A stretch of DNA of 56,369 nucleotides from a virus, in IMG/VR virus record IMGVR_UViG_3300031919_000004, positions 1 through 56,369 of that record. One strand, given 5' to 3'. How positions within the stretch are numbered: position 1 is the stretch's first letter; each line of letters starts with the position of its first letter. Made by a program: the position numbers and the translations under genes. Below, piece by piece: positions 38,221 through 45,871 of the stretch. The notes beneath the pieces were generated by a model, which saw only the letters and a list, made by a program, of their open reading frames with translations, was not told the DNA's origin and searched no databases.

Positions 38221-38757
38221 ATGGGGCGACCAAAAGAAGGTGAAACACTTCGTCACAAGGAAGCATTTGAGTATTATTATACTCTTGGCCCAGATAGAAA
38301 CTTAAAGAAGGTAGCAGAACACTTCGGAGTATCCCTCCGTTCCGTAGGTAACTGGAGCAAGAAATATAACTGGATGGAACGGGTAAAACAAAGGGACATT
38401 GAACTCGCTCAAGAAATGCAAGAGCGGAACAATGAAGAAATACTTTCTGAAAAGGCCAAGATAAGAACAATCCTCAAAGCCTTATACAATCAATTGGTAA
38501 AAGACCTGAAAGAAGGCAAGGTCAAGATTAAGAGCGTGAGCGACTTGGAGAAGGTTATTAAATTAGACCTTATGCTTATGGGAGAACCGACAGAGGTTGT
38601 TGATAATAGGGTTGGCCTGACGGTAGAGGATAGAGAAGCCATTGATAAGATGCGGGAAGCGATATGGGCAGATGTTACTGGAGGCAGAACGGAGGACGAA
38701 ATACTTGAAGAAGAAAGCGAAAAGGGGGAGCCGGATGACGGAGAGGGAACTGACTGA
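38221..38757 (+). CDS. Terminase small subunit
   Basis: 178 residues from ATG 38221 (AAAGGGGG upstream; in-frame TTG 38212 is less likely). N-terminal MGRPKEGE and a helix-turn-helix (KKVAEHFGVSLRSVGNWSKK, then YNWMERV) as in Firmicute phage TerS proteins, then a coiled-coil middle and an acidic tail. It recognises the packaging start site and recruits the large subunit encoded at 39456. Confidence 0.82.
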   Translation: MGRPKEGETLRHKEAFEYYYTLGPDRNLKKVAEHFGVSLRSVGNWSKKYNWMERVKQRDIELAQEMQERNNEEILSEKAKIRTILKALYNQLVKDLKEGKVKIKSVSDLEKVIKLDLMLMGEPTEVVDNRVGLTVEDREAIDKMREAIWADVTGGRTEDEILEEESEKGEPDDGEGTD

Positions 38758-38944
38758 AATAGAGGTTGTCTATTTTGGTGAGGGAACAGGCAGATTATGT
38801 GGGGATAAAGAAAGGCGTACTCGTTATGTAGAATTTCCTAACGGGAAGCTATTGCGATTTGATGAGGCCAAGAGTTTAATTTGGAAGTATAAAATAGGAC
38901 GAGTGGTGCTGGACGGGGATTACAAACCGAAAATATTTTGTTAA
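38735..38944 (+). CDS. Small hypothetical protein
   Basis: 69 residues from ATG 38735, AAAGGGGG nine bases upstream, overlapping the TerS end by 23 bases. Beta-rich (IEVVYFGEGTGRLCGDKERR, then YVEFPNGKLLRFDEAKSL). Not recognised. Confidence 0.55.
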   Translation: MTERELTEIEVVYFGEGTGRLCGDKERRTRYVEFPNGKLLRFDEAKSLIWKYKIGRVVLDGDYKPKIFC

Positions 38945-38949
38945 AATGG

Positions 38950-38983
38950 GCTTAAATACGGGAGGCGTTTTGTCATATAAGAC
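38950..38983 (+). promoter_or_regulatory. Family B phage promoter
   Basis: GCTTAAAT (38950-38957), 16 bases ending TTTTGT, CATATAAGAC (38974-38983). Confidence 0.65.
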
Positions 38984-39014
38984 AATAGGAATAAAAACAA
39001 CAGGAGGGAGAAAG

Positions 39015-39380
39015 ATGGGAGCTAAAATGGTAGGTTGTGACACTTGCAGGTACATTGGGAACAATTCAGCTTGTGAATTCTGCGGGGACGAGAAAAGCGA
39101 ATACAAGCCAAGAGAGGTATCAATGAAACTCAAGTTTTTAGGGAATATGTTTCTGGATGGATTTATTGAAAAGTTGCTGGAGTTAAAGCTCAAGGTTGGA
39201 GGGCACTGGCACGTTGAAACATTCAAAGACAGTGAGGGCAGAATATACGCTGATTTAATGTTAGACGGACTACAACTGAAGGAAATCTTTGAAAAGATTT
39301 TCATTGATGAAGGGGAGCCGGAGGAGGCAGAGGAACAGGACGAAGGTGAGCCGGAAGAATACACCGAAGTGGTAAAGTAA
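39015..39380 (+). CDS. Hypothetical zinc-ribbon protein
   Basis: 121 residues from ATG 39015 (AGGAGGG upstream), downstream of a family B promoter. VGCDTCRYIGNNSACEFCGD is a CxxC...CxxC ribbon. The middle is a beta segment with VGGHWHVETFKD and LMLDGLQLKEIF, the end very acidic (EPEEAEEQDEGEPEEY). Lies between small and large terminase. Function unknown. Confidence 0.6.
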   Translation: MGAKMVGCDTCRYIGNNSACEFCGDEKSEYKPREVSMKLKFLGNMFLDGFIEKLLELKLKVGGHWHVETFKDSEGRIYADLMLDGLQLKEIFEKIFIDEGEPEEAEEQDEGEPEEYTEVVK

Positions 39381-39412
39381 GGGAATAATAAAAGAGAAAA
39401 CAAGGAAGCACT

Positions 39413-39446
39413 CCTTAATTTTGAGGGGGCTTTTTTCATATATAAG
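39413..39446 (+). promoter_or_regulatory. Family B phage promoter of the large terminase gene
   Basis: CCTTAATT (39413-39420), 16 bases ending CTTTTTT, CATATATAAG (39437-39446). The spacer is the T-tract of a weak hairpin (AGCACTCC with GAGGGGGCT). Confidence 0.65.
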
Positions 39447-39455
39447 GCAGGTGAT

Positions 39456-40883
39456 ATGATGGGCGTATATGCAAAAGACGGATTATACCAAACAGATAGA
39501 AATATATACACGGTGGTAATGTACGGAGATTTCCTTACTGCATGGTGGACGGTGAGCAAGTTTATAACCAAGCGGGAGTTAGAGAAAATACACAAGAACA
39601 TTATGCTCAATATTGTCCTTAATCCCTATACTTTAGATTTAGCTCCCCGTGGTTTTGGTAAGTCAACAATAGGGGATGTTGATTATTGCATTACCAAAAT
39701 ACTCCGTAATCCGGACACAAGGATATTGATAGGCAGTAAAACACAGACACAGGCAGAGGCGTTTGTAAAAGAGGTTAGGACTCATTTAGAACAAAACGAG
39801 GATTTAATTAGGATATTTGGGGGCATGGTTGGCTACCCTTGGAAGGATAAAGAATTTACCGTAAAGAAGCGGAAGCATATTAAGAAGGAAGCGACACTCA
39901 CAGCCTTGGGAGCCAGCGGAGCGGTTATCTCAAAACACTTTGACATTATCATTGCTGATGACTTGGTTGGTTTTGAGAACGCAAGGACGGAGACACAGAG
40001 GGAGAAGCTAAAGGAATGGTTTTATAGTTCATTATTGCCGACATTGGAGCCTGAAGGGGAACTCCATATATTAGGGACACGGTATAACCCGCTTGATTTG
40101 TATGAGGATTTAATCAAGTCTGGCAATTACCGGGCACAGATACAAAGGGCAATACAGCCGGACGGGACGAGTCTTTGGGAGGATAAATTCTCAATCAAAA
40201 AGCTGCGGCAGATTGAAGCGGAGTCTGGTAAGATTATTTTCTCCATGCAGTACCAGAACGAAACGGAACTGGCGAAAGGTTCAATTTTCAAATATAAATA
40301 CTTCAAGTATTATGATGACTACGAGATTGACAGGAGCGGGAATGTATATGTTTCTTACCAAGACAATAACGGCAAGAAATTCAAGAAACCTGTTACTGTC
40401 TATTTTGGGGTTGACTTGGCGATTGAGCAAAAAGAGACTGATGACTTTTATGTTCTTATGGTCATTGGAATTGACGAGGAGAAGAACGTCTTTGTCCTTG
40501 ATTATGTCAGGGATAGGCTAACATTCAATCAGCAATTAAATACGGTTCTACGGTATGCAGATAAGTTTCCAGCGGTGGAGAGGATAGGCATAGAGGCAAA
40601 CGCTTACCAAGCCGCAATGGTGCAGGAATTAAAGAGGCAGACATTATTACCAGTAGTGGGATTAAAGACGGTCAAGGACAAAGTAACGAGGGCAATGAGA
40701 AGGTCAGCAATATTTGAGAACGGCAAGGTCTATTTTAGAACTAATATGGGAGACTTCGAGGAGGAGTTGTTACTATTCCCAGGGGTTGACCATGATGACC
40801 GTTTTGACGCTTTCGACTTTGCCTGTCAAACAAGCGAGAAATCCAGAATACGGGTTTTGGACAGGAGCAAGTTTTCTGTATAA
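39456..40883 (+). CDS. terL: Terminase large subunit
   Basis: 475 residues. ATPase: Walker A LAPRGFGKST (62-71), Walker B FDIIIADD (168-169), coupling motif ILGTRYNP. Nuclease: first Asp in YFGVDLAIE (Asp320), later EANAY and a final HDDRFDAFDF acidic cluster, the RNase H-like fold. It pumps DNA into the prohead and cuts it. Circularly permuted ends, suggested by the map, would fit headful packaging, but the subtype cannot be assigned by eye. Confidence 0.94.
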   Translation: MMGVYAKDGLYQTDRNIYTVVMYGDFLTAWWTVSKFITKRELEKIHKNIMLNIVLNPYTLDLAPRGFGKSTIGDVDYCITKILRNPDTRILIGSKTQTQAEAFVKEVRTHLEQNEDLIRIFGGMVGYPWKDKEFTVKKRKHIKKEATLTALGASGAVISKHFDIIIADDLVGFENARTETQREKLKEWFYSSLLPTLEPEGELHILGTRYNPLDLYEDLIKSGNYRAQIQRAIQPDGTSLWEDKFSIKKLRQIEAESGKIIFSMQYQNETELAKGSIFKYKYFKYYDDYEIDRSGNVYVSYQDNNGKKFKKPVTVYFGVDLAIEQKETDDFYVLMVIGIDEEKNVFVLDYVRDRLTFNQQLNTVLRYADKFPAVERIGIEANAYQAAMVQELKRQTLLPVVGLKTVKDKVTRAMRRSAIFENGKVYFRTNMGDFEEELLLFPGVDHDDRFDAFDFACQTSEKSRIRVLDRSKFSV

Positions 40884-40963
40884 AATTAAAATTAAAGAGG
40901 AATTTGGCAGTATTGATGAGGAGGACATTGAGGGATTAAAGCAAATATTTAGCATGTAAGGGA

Positions 40964-40995
40964 AGGAGAGGTTAAAACCTCTCCTAAAATTTTTC
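40964..40995 (+). terminator. Intrinsic terminator after the large terminase
   Basis: AGGAGAGGTT (40964-40973) and AACCTCTCCT (40976-40985), then AAAATTTTT. The 80 bases between the terminase stop and this hairpin hold only a 24-codon open stretch without a start. Confidence 0.8.
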
Positions 40996-41017
40996 CTAAA
41001 AACTTTTGTAAGATGGG

Positions 41018-41047
41018 TTGACGGGATAATATATTATTTGGTAATAT
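41018..41047 (+). promoter_or_regulatory. Family A promoter
   Basis: TTGACG (41018-41023), 18 bp, TGG then TAATAT (41042-41047), continuing ATAATCAA as at 6243 and 25742. Drives the zincin gene at 41081. Confidence 0.85.
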
Positions 41048-41080
41048 ATAATCAATAAAACAAACGGGAGGCGTTAAAAC

Positions 41081-41557
41081 ATGAGAAACCCACTTTACAA
41101 AGACTACAAGCATAAGCCGGAGGCGATTAAAAGAGTACGGGCGGTTATTAAGGATGGGTATTACAGGAAGAACGAGCGGGGACAACTGAATATGCTGACT
41201 CAACTGCTCAATGAGATATGCGACATTTACGGAGCGACACCGCCGAGCGTAAACTACGGGACACAGCACTTCGGAGCATTTGGAAGCTACAATCCCGGTA
41301 CTCAAACAATCAACCTTTCAAATACAAGCATAGTTACAGCACTCCATGAACTCCGTCATCATTTTCAGCATGCCGAAGGGTTTGGACGAAACGGATACCA
41401 CAGCGAACAGGACGCTCACGGTTGGAGCATAGGACTTTTTGCCAAGGCAGTACCGAAAATGTTCGAGAAAGCGGTAAAAGAGGGCAAGATTGCCGCCTTG
41501 GTATGGGACGAAGAACGGGGAGCGGTAAACAACCCGCACTACCCGCAAATACAATAA
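41081..41557 (+). CDS. Zincin-like metallopeptidase of the family A regulon
   Basis: 158 residues, GGGAGGCGTTAAAAC before ATG 41081, the same ribosome-site style as the cyclotransferase genes. TALHELRHHFQHAEGF holds HExxH, and HSEQDAHGWSIGLFAK supplies a possible third ligand (Glu or His). N-terminal helical basic segment. A free-standing unit with its own promoter and terminator inserted between terminase and PhoH. Substrate unknown; sharing a promoter type with amidoligase and cyclotransferases suggests a common programme. Confidence 0.75.
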   Translation: MRNPLYKDYKHKPEAIKRVRAVIKDGYYRKNERGQLNMLTQLLNEICDIYGATPPSVNYGTQHFGAFGSYNPGTQTINLSNTSIVTALHELRHHFQHAEGFGRNGYHSEQDAHGWSIGLFAKAVPKMFEKAVKEGKIAALVWDEERGAVNNPHYPQIQ

Positions 41558-41564
41558 GAAAACA

Positions 41565-41592
41565 AGGCCGGGGGCAAACGCCTCCGGCTTTC
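41565..41592 (+). terminator. Hairpin terminator of the zincin gene
   Basis: GCCGGGGGC (41567-41575) and GCCTCCGGC (41580-41588) with an AAAC loop and one wobble; the T tail is short (TTTCAC). Confidence 0.7.
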
Positions 41593-41608
41593 ACATAGGA
41601 GGTGAATT

Positions 41609-41764
41609 TTGCAGACAACTAAAAATGTAGCAAGGTATAAACATAGACCCGGAGAGCAGGCCTATTTTTATGCACATTTTGAGAATAGGGGGTTTACAAA
41701 TGGTTTACCTACAAAACATCACTTACGAGGGATTAGCGGAATATTACCGAAGCGGGATTCCTGA
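41609..41764 (+). CDS. Possible small protein overlapping phoH
   Basis: 51 residues from TTG 41609, which has an excellent AGGAGGTG site. Reads KNVARYKHRPGEQAYFYAHF then ENRGFTNGLPTKHH. It overlaps the start of the PhoH gene by 65 bases in another frame, so either it is a short coupled leader or the overlap region is fortuitous. Confidence 0.4.
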   Translation: MQTTKNVARYKHRPGEQAYFYAHFENRGFTNGLPTKHHLRGISGILPKRDS

Positions 41765-42461
41765 AAGTTTTGTACCTAATGTAAAGTTTAGAACAGAGGA
41801 AGGACACATATTAAAGGGGCAAGACGGGGAACTCATTGAGATTCACCCTTATAACTTATGGGGAATAAGCACAAAACACAATCCAGAGCAGAGCACGGCT
41901 CTTGCTGATATATTGGATGACAGCATTAATCTTATTGCATTGACGGGACACGCAGGGACAGGGAAAACATTTATAGCATTGTTAGGGGCGTTATGGACAG
42001 GGTACAGCAATATTATATTTACAAGGGAAGTCCAGCAGGTGGGAAAAGAAATGGGTTTTTTGAAGGGGGGCATTAATGAAAAGTTTATGCCTTATTTAAG
42101 GCCATTCTTTGATAATATAGAGGTCATTGAGCAATACGCAGGGAAACCGCTGAAGGAGAGAATAACACTTGAGCCTTTACAGTTTATGAGAGGCTCAAGT
42201 TTATTAGATACAGTTTTGATTGTTGACGAAGCTCAAAACTGTTCGGCCGAGACTCTAAAAATGGCAATAAGCCGAGCGGGGAAAGGGAGCAAGGTAATTC
42301 TTTCCGGTTCATTGAACCAAATAGACGGAAACTTTACAAGGGACAATAATGGGCTGGCAACTGTCATAAGGGCATTTACAGGGCAGAGGCTATTTAGCCA
42401 CGTTCATTTAATACATGATGAAAGGAGTGAACTGGCACGATTAGCTGACGAATTACTATAA
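41700..42461 (+). CDS. phoH: PhoH-like ATPase
   Basis: 253 residues from ATG 41700 (ATAGGGGG upstream). Walker A GHAGTGKT (83-90), ITLEPLQFMRGSSL and Walker B LIVDEAQN, VILSGSLNQID: the PhoH helicase-like core without the N-terminal PIN domain. Common in phages; its role is unsettled (RNA or DNA metabolism under stress). Placed between packaging and portal genes. Confidence 0.9.
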   Translation: MVYLQNITYEGLAEYYRSGIPESFVPNVKFRTEEGHILKGQDGELIEIHPYNLWGISTKHNPEQSTALADILDDSINLIALTGHAGTGKTFIALLGALWTGYSNIIFTREVQQVGKEMGFLKGGINEKFMPYLRPFFDNIEVIEQYAGKPLKERITLEPLQFMRGSSLLDTVLIVDEAQNCSAETLKMAISRAGKGSKVILSGSLNQIDGNFTRDNNGLATVIRAFTGQRLFSHVHLIHDERSELARLADELL

Positions 42462-42486
42462 ACATGGTTACAATTTAGGTTAAATT

Positions 42487-42526
42487 ACTTGCGTTTTTAC
42501 TTCAAAACTGGTCAATACTATTGAAA
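42487..42526 (+). promoter_or_regulatory. Family C promoter before the portal
   Basis: ACTTGCGT (42487-42494), then about 23 bases, then CTATTGAAAGG. It matches the 32727 site at both ends, but the interval is a base longer and the centre differs. Confidence 0.45.
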
Positions 42527-42540
42527 GGAGTGAAGTATGT

Positions 42541-43974
42541 ATGGTGATGGAAATAAGCACCGACTACGACACGGGGCAAGACTTGGAAATTGAAAAGTTT
42601 GACCCGTACCTGATAAGTGATGCGGTTAAGGACTTTTCTTCCTCGATTATACAGGACTTCATTGAGGAGCATGAGAGCAAGGTTGCTAAATTCGCAAAAC
42701 TTGAGGATTTATATATTGGCAACCATGATATTATTTACAGGCAGGGGGAACCGAACAAGCCTAATAATAGGTTGGTCAATGACTACTACGGGCAGATTAT
42801 TGATACCGTGGTTGGTTATTTTATAGGCAGGCCCATTAACTTTAATGTGAATGATGAAGAATATGATGAGGCATTAAAGCAGGTGTTCTTTGATAACCAT
42901 ATTGAGGACTTGAATATGGAATTGGTGAAGGAGTTTAGTATTAAGGGGATGGTGGCTGTCCTTGTGTACCAAGATGAGAACGGGAGTACAAGGTTAGCAC
43001 AATTGCCACCTGATGAGGTCATATTTATTTATGACTCCAGCAAGACAGATAAGCTCCGTTATGTGCTGAGATATTATACGGTAAGGGACGTTATCTCGGA
43101 CGAGGAAACTAAACACGTTGAAATTTACTCGGATAAGGACGTTACTTATTGGATTCAAACAGCGTCCAACGGCGAATACGTCCTTGATCATGGCAAGGAA
43201 GGGGGAGCAGTTCAGCCTCATATTTTTGGAGAGGTTCCGGTTGTTCCATTTTATAATAACAGGTATGAAATGGGCGACTTTGAGAAAATTGTGACCTTGG
43301 TTGAGAACTTCAATAAAGTCTTGTCGGACGCTTCAAACGAACACGAAGCATATAGACGGGCGTATTTAGTATTGAAGAATATGTCTGTAGGTTCGGACAC
43401 TTTGGAGCGATTAAAGCAAGAGGGTATTATTGAAGTTGATGAGGACGGGGACGCTAAATTCTTGACAAAAGACCTCCCCACTAATGCGGTAACGGCTCAT
43501 TTGGAGAGGTTAGATAAGCAAATATATAAATTTGCAAGAGTGCCTAACCTCGATGATGAGGAGTTCGCCGGGAATTTGTCAGGGGTGGCAATTAAGTTTA
43601 AGTTGTTCGGCCTTGAAACAAAGTGTATTGAGAAAGAGCGGAAAATGACCAAAGGGTTGAGACAGTTGCTCCGGCTCATCACTGTACCACTTAATATAAA
43701 GTACAGTAAGGCATGGGACGCTAATGACGTTGAAATTGTATTCAAGCGGAATATCCCGCCTAACATTGTGGAACAGGCAACCATTGTAAGTCAGCTTCAA
43801 GGTATTTTAGATACTCAAACCTTGTTAAGCCTGTTACCGTTCATTGATGACCCGGCTACGGTCATGAAGCGAATGGAGGAAGAAGGTCTACTGCCTACGC
43901 CTGACCGAGAGATTGAGGTTGAGGATAACTCCATGCCGGAAGTACCGGAGGATGATGAGGGAGAGGAGGAATAA
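42541..43974 (+). CDS. Portal protein (SPP1 gp6-like)
   Basis: 477 residues, AAGGAGTG before ATG 42541. Segments such as LYIGNHDIIYRQG, NRLVNDYYGQIIDTVVGYFI, FGEVPVVPFYNNRYEMGDFE and LSGVAIKFKLFGLETKC are characteristic of SPP1-type portals. The acidic C terminus (EVEDNSMPEVPEDDEGEEE) is typical. Twelve copies form the DNA entry vertex and motor dock for TerL. Confidence 0.93.
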   Translation: MVMEISTDYDTGQDLEIEKFDPYLISDAVKDFSSSIIQDFIEEHESKVAKFAKLEDLYIGNHDIIYRQGEPNKPNNRLVNDYYGQIIDTVVGYFIGRPINFNVNDEEYDEALKQVFFDNHIEDLNMELVKEFSIKGMVAVLVYQDENGSTRLAQLPPDEVIFIYDSSKTDKLRYVLRYYTVRDVISDEETKHVEIYSDKDVTYWIQTASNGEYVLDHGKEGGAVQPHIFGEVPVVPFYNNRYEMGDFEKIVTLVENFNKVLSDASNEHEAYRRAYLVLKNMSVGSDTLERLKQEGIIEVDEDGDAKFLTKDLPTNAVTAHLERLDKQIYKFARVPNLDDEEFAGNLSGVAIKFKLFGLETKCIEKERKMTKGLRQLLRLITVPLNIKYSKAWDANDVEIVFKRNIPPNIVEQATIVSQLQGILDTQTLLSLLPFIDDPATVMKRMEEEGLLPTPDREIEVEDNSMPEVPEDDEGEEE

Positions 43975-43990
43975 GAAAGGGGACAATTAA

Positions 43991-44905
43991 ATGAACTTGG
44001 AAAATAGACTACGGCTCATGGTTGACACTGATGATGACCGTTGGAGGCGGGACACGGAGAGGCTGGAGGGGGAAATTGCCAGAAAGTATAACCGTTCAAT
44101 GAATAAGATTGTAAGGGAGGTAAATAAACTTTACGACAGGTATGCTGATGATGAAGGTGTACTCAATTATGGTGAAATTCGGAGGCGTAAAGCATGGGAT
44201 AAACTTTACAAGTTAATCAAAAAAGAGGGGGACAGGTTAGCGGAGGCAGAGCAAAGGTTATTCCGGCGGGGATTGGAAACAGAACTAAAAAAGGCGTATT
44301 ACTTGCGGGTGTATCAGTTGGCAAAGTTGGCAGTTATTCCTAATCCTAAATGGAAAAAGGTAACGGAGCGGATAATTGATGTTGTTTTAGCTTTCCCTTG
44401 GAGCGGGGCTCAATTTTCAGACCGTATTTGGGACAACAGGGATAAATTAGTAAAGACTATCCGCAGGGAACTCACTCAAAGTTTTATCAATGGGGAACAT
44501 TCTGACAAGGTTGCTAAAGTCCTTAAAAAGCGTTTCCAGACCTCAACTTTCAATGCTCGAAGGTTGGCAAGGACGGAAATGGCAAGGGTGAATTATGAAG
44601 CTCACAGGCGGGTATATAGGGAAAACAAGGTTAAGGAAGTAATGTGGATTGCTACCCATGATGAGCGTACCTGTAAAATATGTGGGCCGAGGGATGGCAG
44701 ACGGTATGAATTTGGAAATGAACCTCCACTCCCGGCTCATCCTCAATGTAGGTGTGATGTAGCTCCTGTACCGCCTGATACTGATTTTAATTTAAGGCGA
44801 CATAACCAAAAAGATGAAACAGGAATTAAGCCTACAAAGCGGGGAGAGGTAAGAGCATATAACAGTTATGAGGAATGGATTGAAGCTAATGGGATACGAA
44901 TTTAA
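43991..44905 (+). CDS. Minor head protein, MuF type
   Basis: 304 residues; AAAGGGG before ATG 43991. The MuF signature lies in the last third: RLARTEMARVNYEAHRRVYR, then HDERTCKICGPRDGRRYEF and LPAHPQCRCDVAPV (Cys and His residues of the fold). The first two thirds are helical and basic. In SPP1 the equivalent gp7 sits on the portal and aids DNA ejection. The gene order portal-MuF-scaffold-capsid is standard. Confidence 0.92.
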   Translation: MNLENRLRLMVDTDDDRWRRDTERLEGEIARKYNRSMNKIVREVNKLYDRYADDEGVLNYGEIRRRKAWDKLYKLIKKEGDRLAEAEQRLFRRGLETELKKAYYLRVYQLAKLAVIPNPKWKKVTERIIDVVLAFPWSGAQFSDRIWDNRDKLVKTIRRELTQSFINGEHSDKVAKVLKKRFQTSTFNARRLARTEMARVNYEAHRRVYRENKVKEVMWIATHDERTCKICGPRDGRRYEFGNEPPLPAHPQCRCDVAPVPPDTDFNLRRHNQKDETGIKPTKRGEVRAYNSYEEWIEANGIRI

Positions 44906-44932
44906 CTTTTTTAGAAATTTTTAATGAAATTT

Positions 44933-44971
44933 ACTTGCATTTCATGGCCTAAATTGGCCTATCTATTAGAG
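44933..44971 (+). promoter_or_regulatory. Family C promoter before scaffold and capsid
   Basis: ACTTGCAT (44933-44940), 19 bases, TATCTATTAGAGGG from 44960. Same length and ends as the site at 32727. Confidence 0.5.
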
Positions 44972-44977
44972 GGGGTA

Positions 44978-45043
44978 ATGCCGTTGAACCTTACCGGGGG
45001 CAATGACGTTACAACCGAGAAAAGGAGGAATTTAAATGGATAA
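44978..45043 (+). CDS. 21-residue leader peptide overlapping the scaffold start
   Basis: ATG 44978 follows AGAGGGGG. The frame encodes 21 residues (PLNLTGGNDVTTEKRRN in the middle) and ends with TAA overlapping codons 2-3 of the scaffold gene, reading through its ribosome site. This suggests translational coupling to a highly expressed gene. Confidence 0.45.
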   Translation: MPLNLTGGNDVTTEKRRNLNG

Positions 45044-45824
45044 GCTCTTTAATGATTCGTTTGGTGTTAAGAGTTCGGATGATGAGCCGATGGTGGGGAG
45101 CGGTGCTGGCTCTGGAGCTGGTGACGGCGGCGACTCCGGCAACGATGGCGGGGACGCTAACAAGGGTGACAAAGACAAGGGCCAAGAACCCGGAGCAACT
45201 CCTAATGATAAGGATAAAGGAGGGGCAGACGGTGATAAGGGCCAAGATGGGGACAAGGACGGTAAGGACGGTAAGGATGGTAAGGATGAAGGCATTTTTA
45301 CCAAGGATGAGGTTCTTGACCTCGTACAACGTGAAGCTGACAGGCGGGTTACTGACGCTCTGAAAAAAGCACGTAAGAAGTGGGAAGAAGAACTCAAGGA
45401 GAAGGAACGCCTTGAGAAAATGACCCAAGAGGAACGGGAAAAAGAACTCCTTGAAAAGACGAGAAAGGAAATCGAAGCTCGTGAAAATGAGCTTCAATTG
45501 AAGCAACTGCGGCTTGATACCATTGATTTAGCCAAGGAAATGGATATGCCACTTGAGTTTATTGACTTCGTGATGGCAGAGGATTTATCTTCGACCAAGG
45601 AAAGGGCAAAGAAGCTCAAGGAGGTATTCAAGCAAGCGGTTGAAAAAGCCGTTAAGGATGAGAAAGAAAGAATCCTGAAGGGCTCTACCCCTGAACATCT
45701 GGATGATAAGGGTGGTAAACAGAAGCAACACCCGAAACCCGAATACGAGAAGGAAAAGGAAAAAGCCGAGAAAACGGGTAATGTACTTGGCCTGTTGAGG
45801 CACAAGTTTGTTTCAAGCGATTAA
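45036..45824 (+). CDS. Scaffold protein
   Basis: 262 residues; AAAAGGAGG before ATG 45036. N-terminal 95 residues are low-complexity Gly, Asp and Lys repeats (DGDKGQDGDKDGKDGKDGKD), followed by KDEVLDLVQREADRRV, a long charged coiled coil (about 115-165) and a basic end. This matches DUF4355-type scaffolds located just before capsid genes. It guides capsid assembly and leaves before packaging. Confidence 0.88.
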   Translation: MDKLFNDSFGVKSSDDEPMVGSGAGSGAGDGGDSGNDGGDANKGDKDKGQEPGATPNDKDKGGADGDKGQDGDKDGKDGKDGKDEGIFTKDEVLDLVQREADRRVTDALKKARKKWEEELKEKERLEKMTQEEREKELLEKTRKEIEARENELQLKQLRLDTIDLAKEMDMPLEFIDFVMAEDLSSTKERAKKLKEVFKQAVEKAVKDEKERILKGSTPEHLDDKGGKQKQHPKPEYEKEKEKAEKTGNVLGLLRHKFVSSD

Positions 45825-45871
45825 TATTAAAAATTAACCATATTTAGTTTATGGAAAGGAGAGGATTTTAA

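Noticed and set aside
38876-39610. 244-codon minus-strand open frame over the terminase region
   Set aside because: Ser/Pro/Ile-rich shadow of plus-strand genes with good ribosome sites; no other minus-strand gene exists in the window.
40884-40959. Open stretch after the large terminase stop (KIKEEFGSIDEEDIEGLKQI)
   Set aside because: Protein-like composition, but there is no start codon with a ribosome site and it is not in the terminase frame; possibly a remnant.
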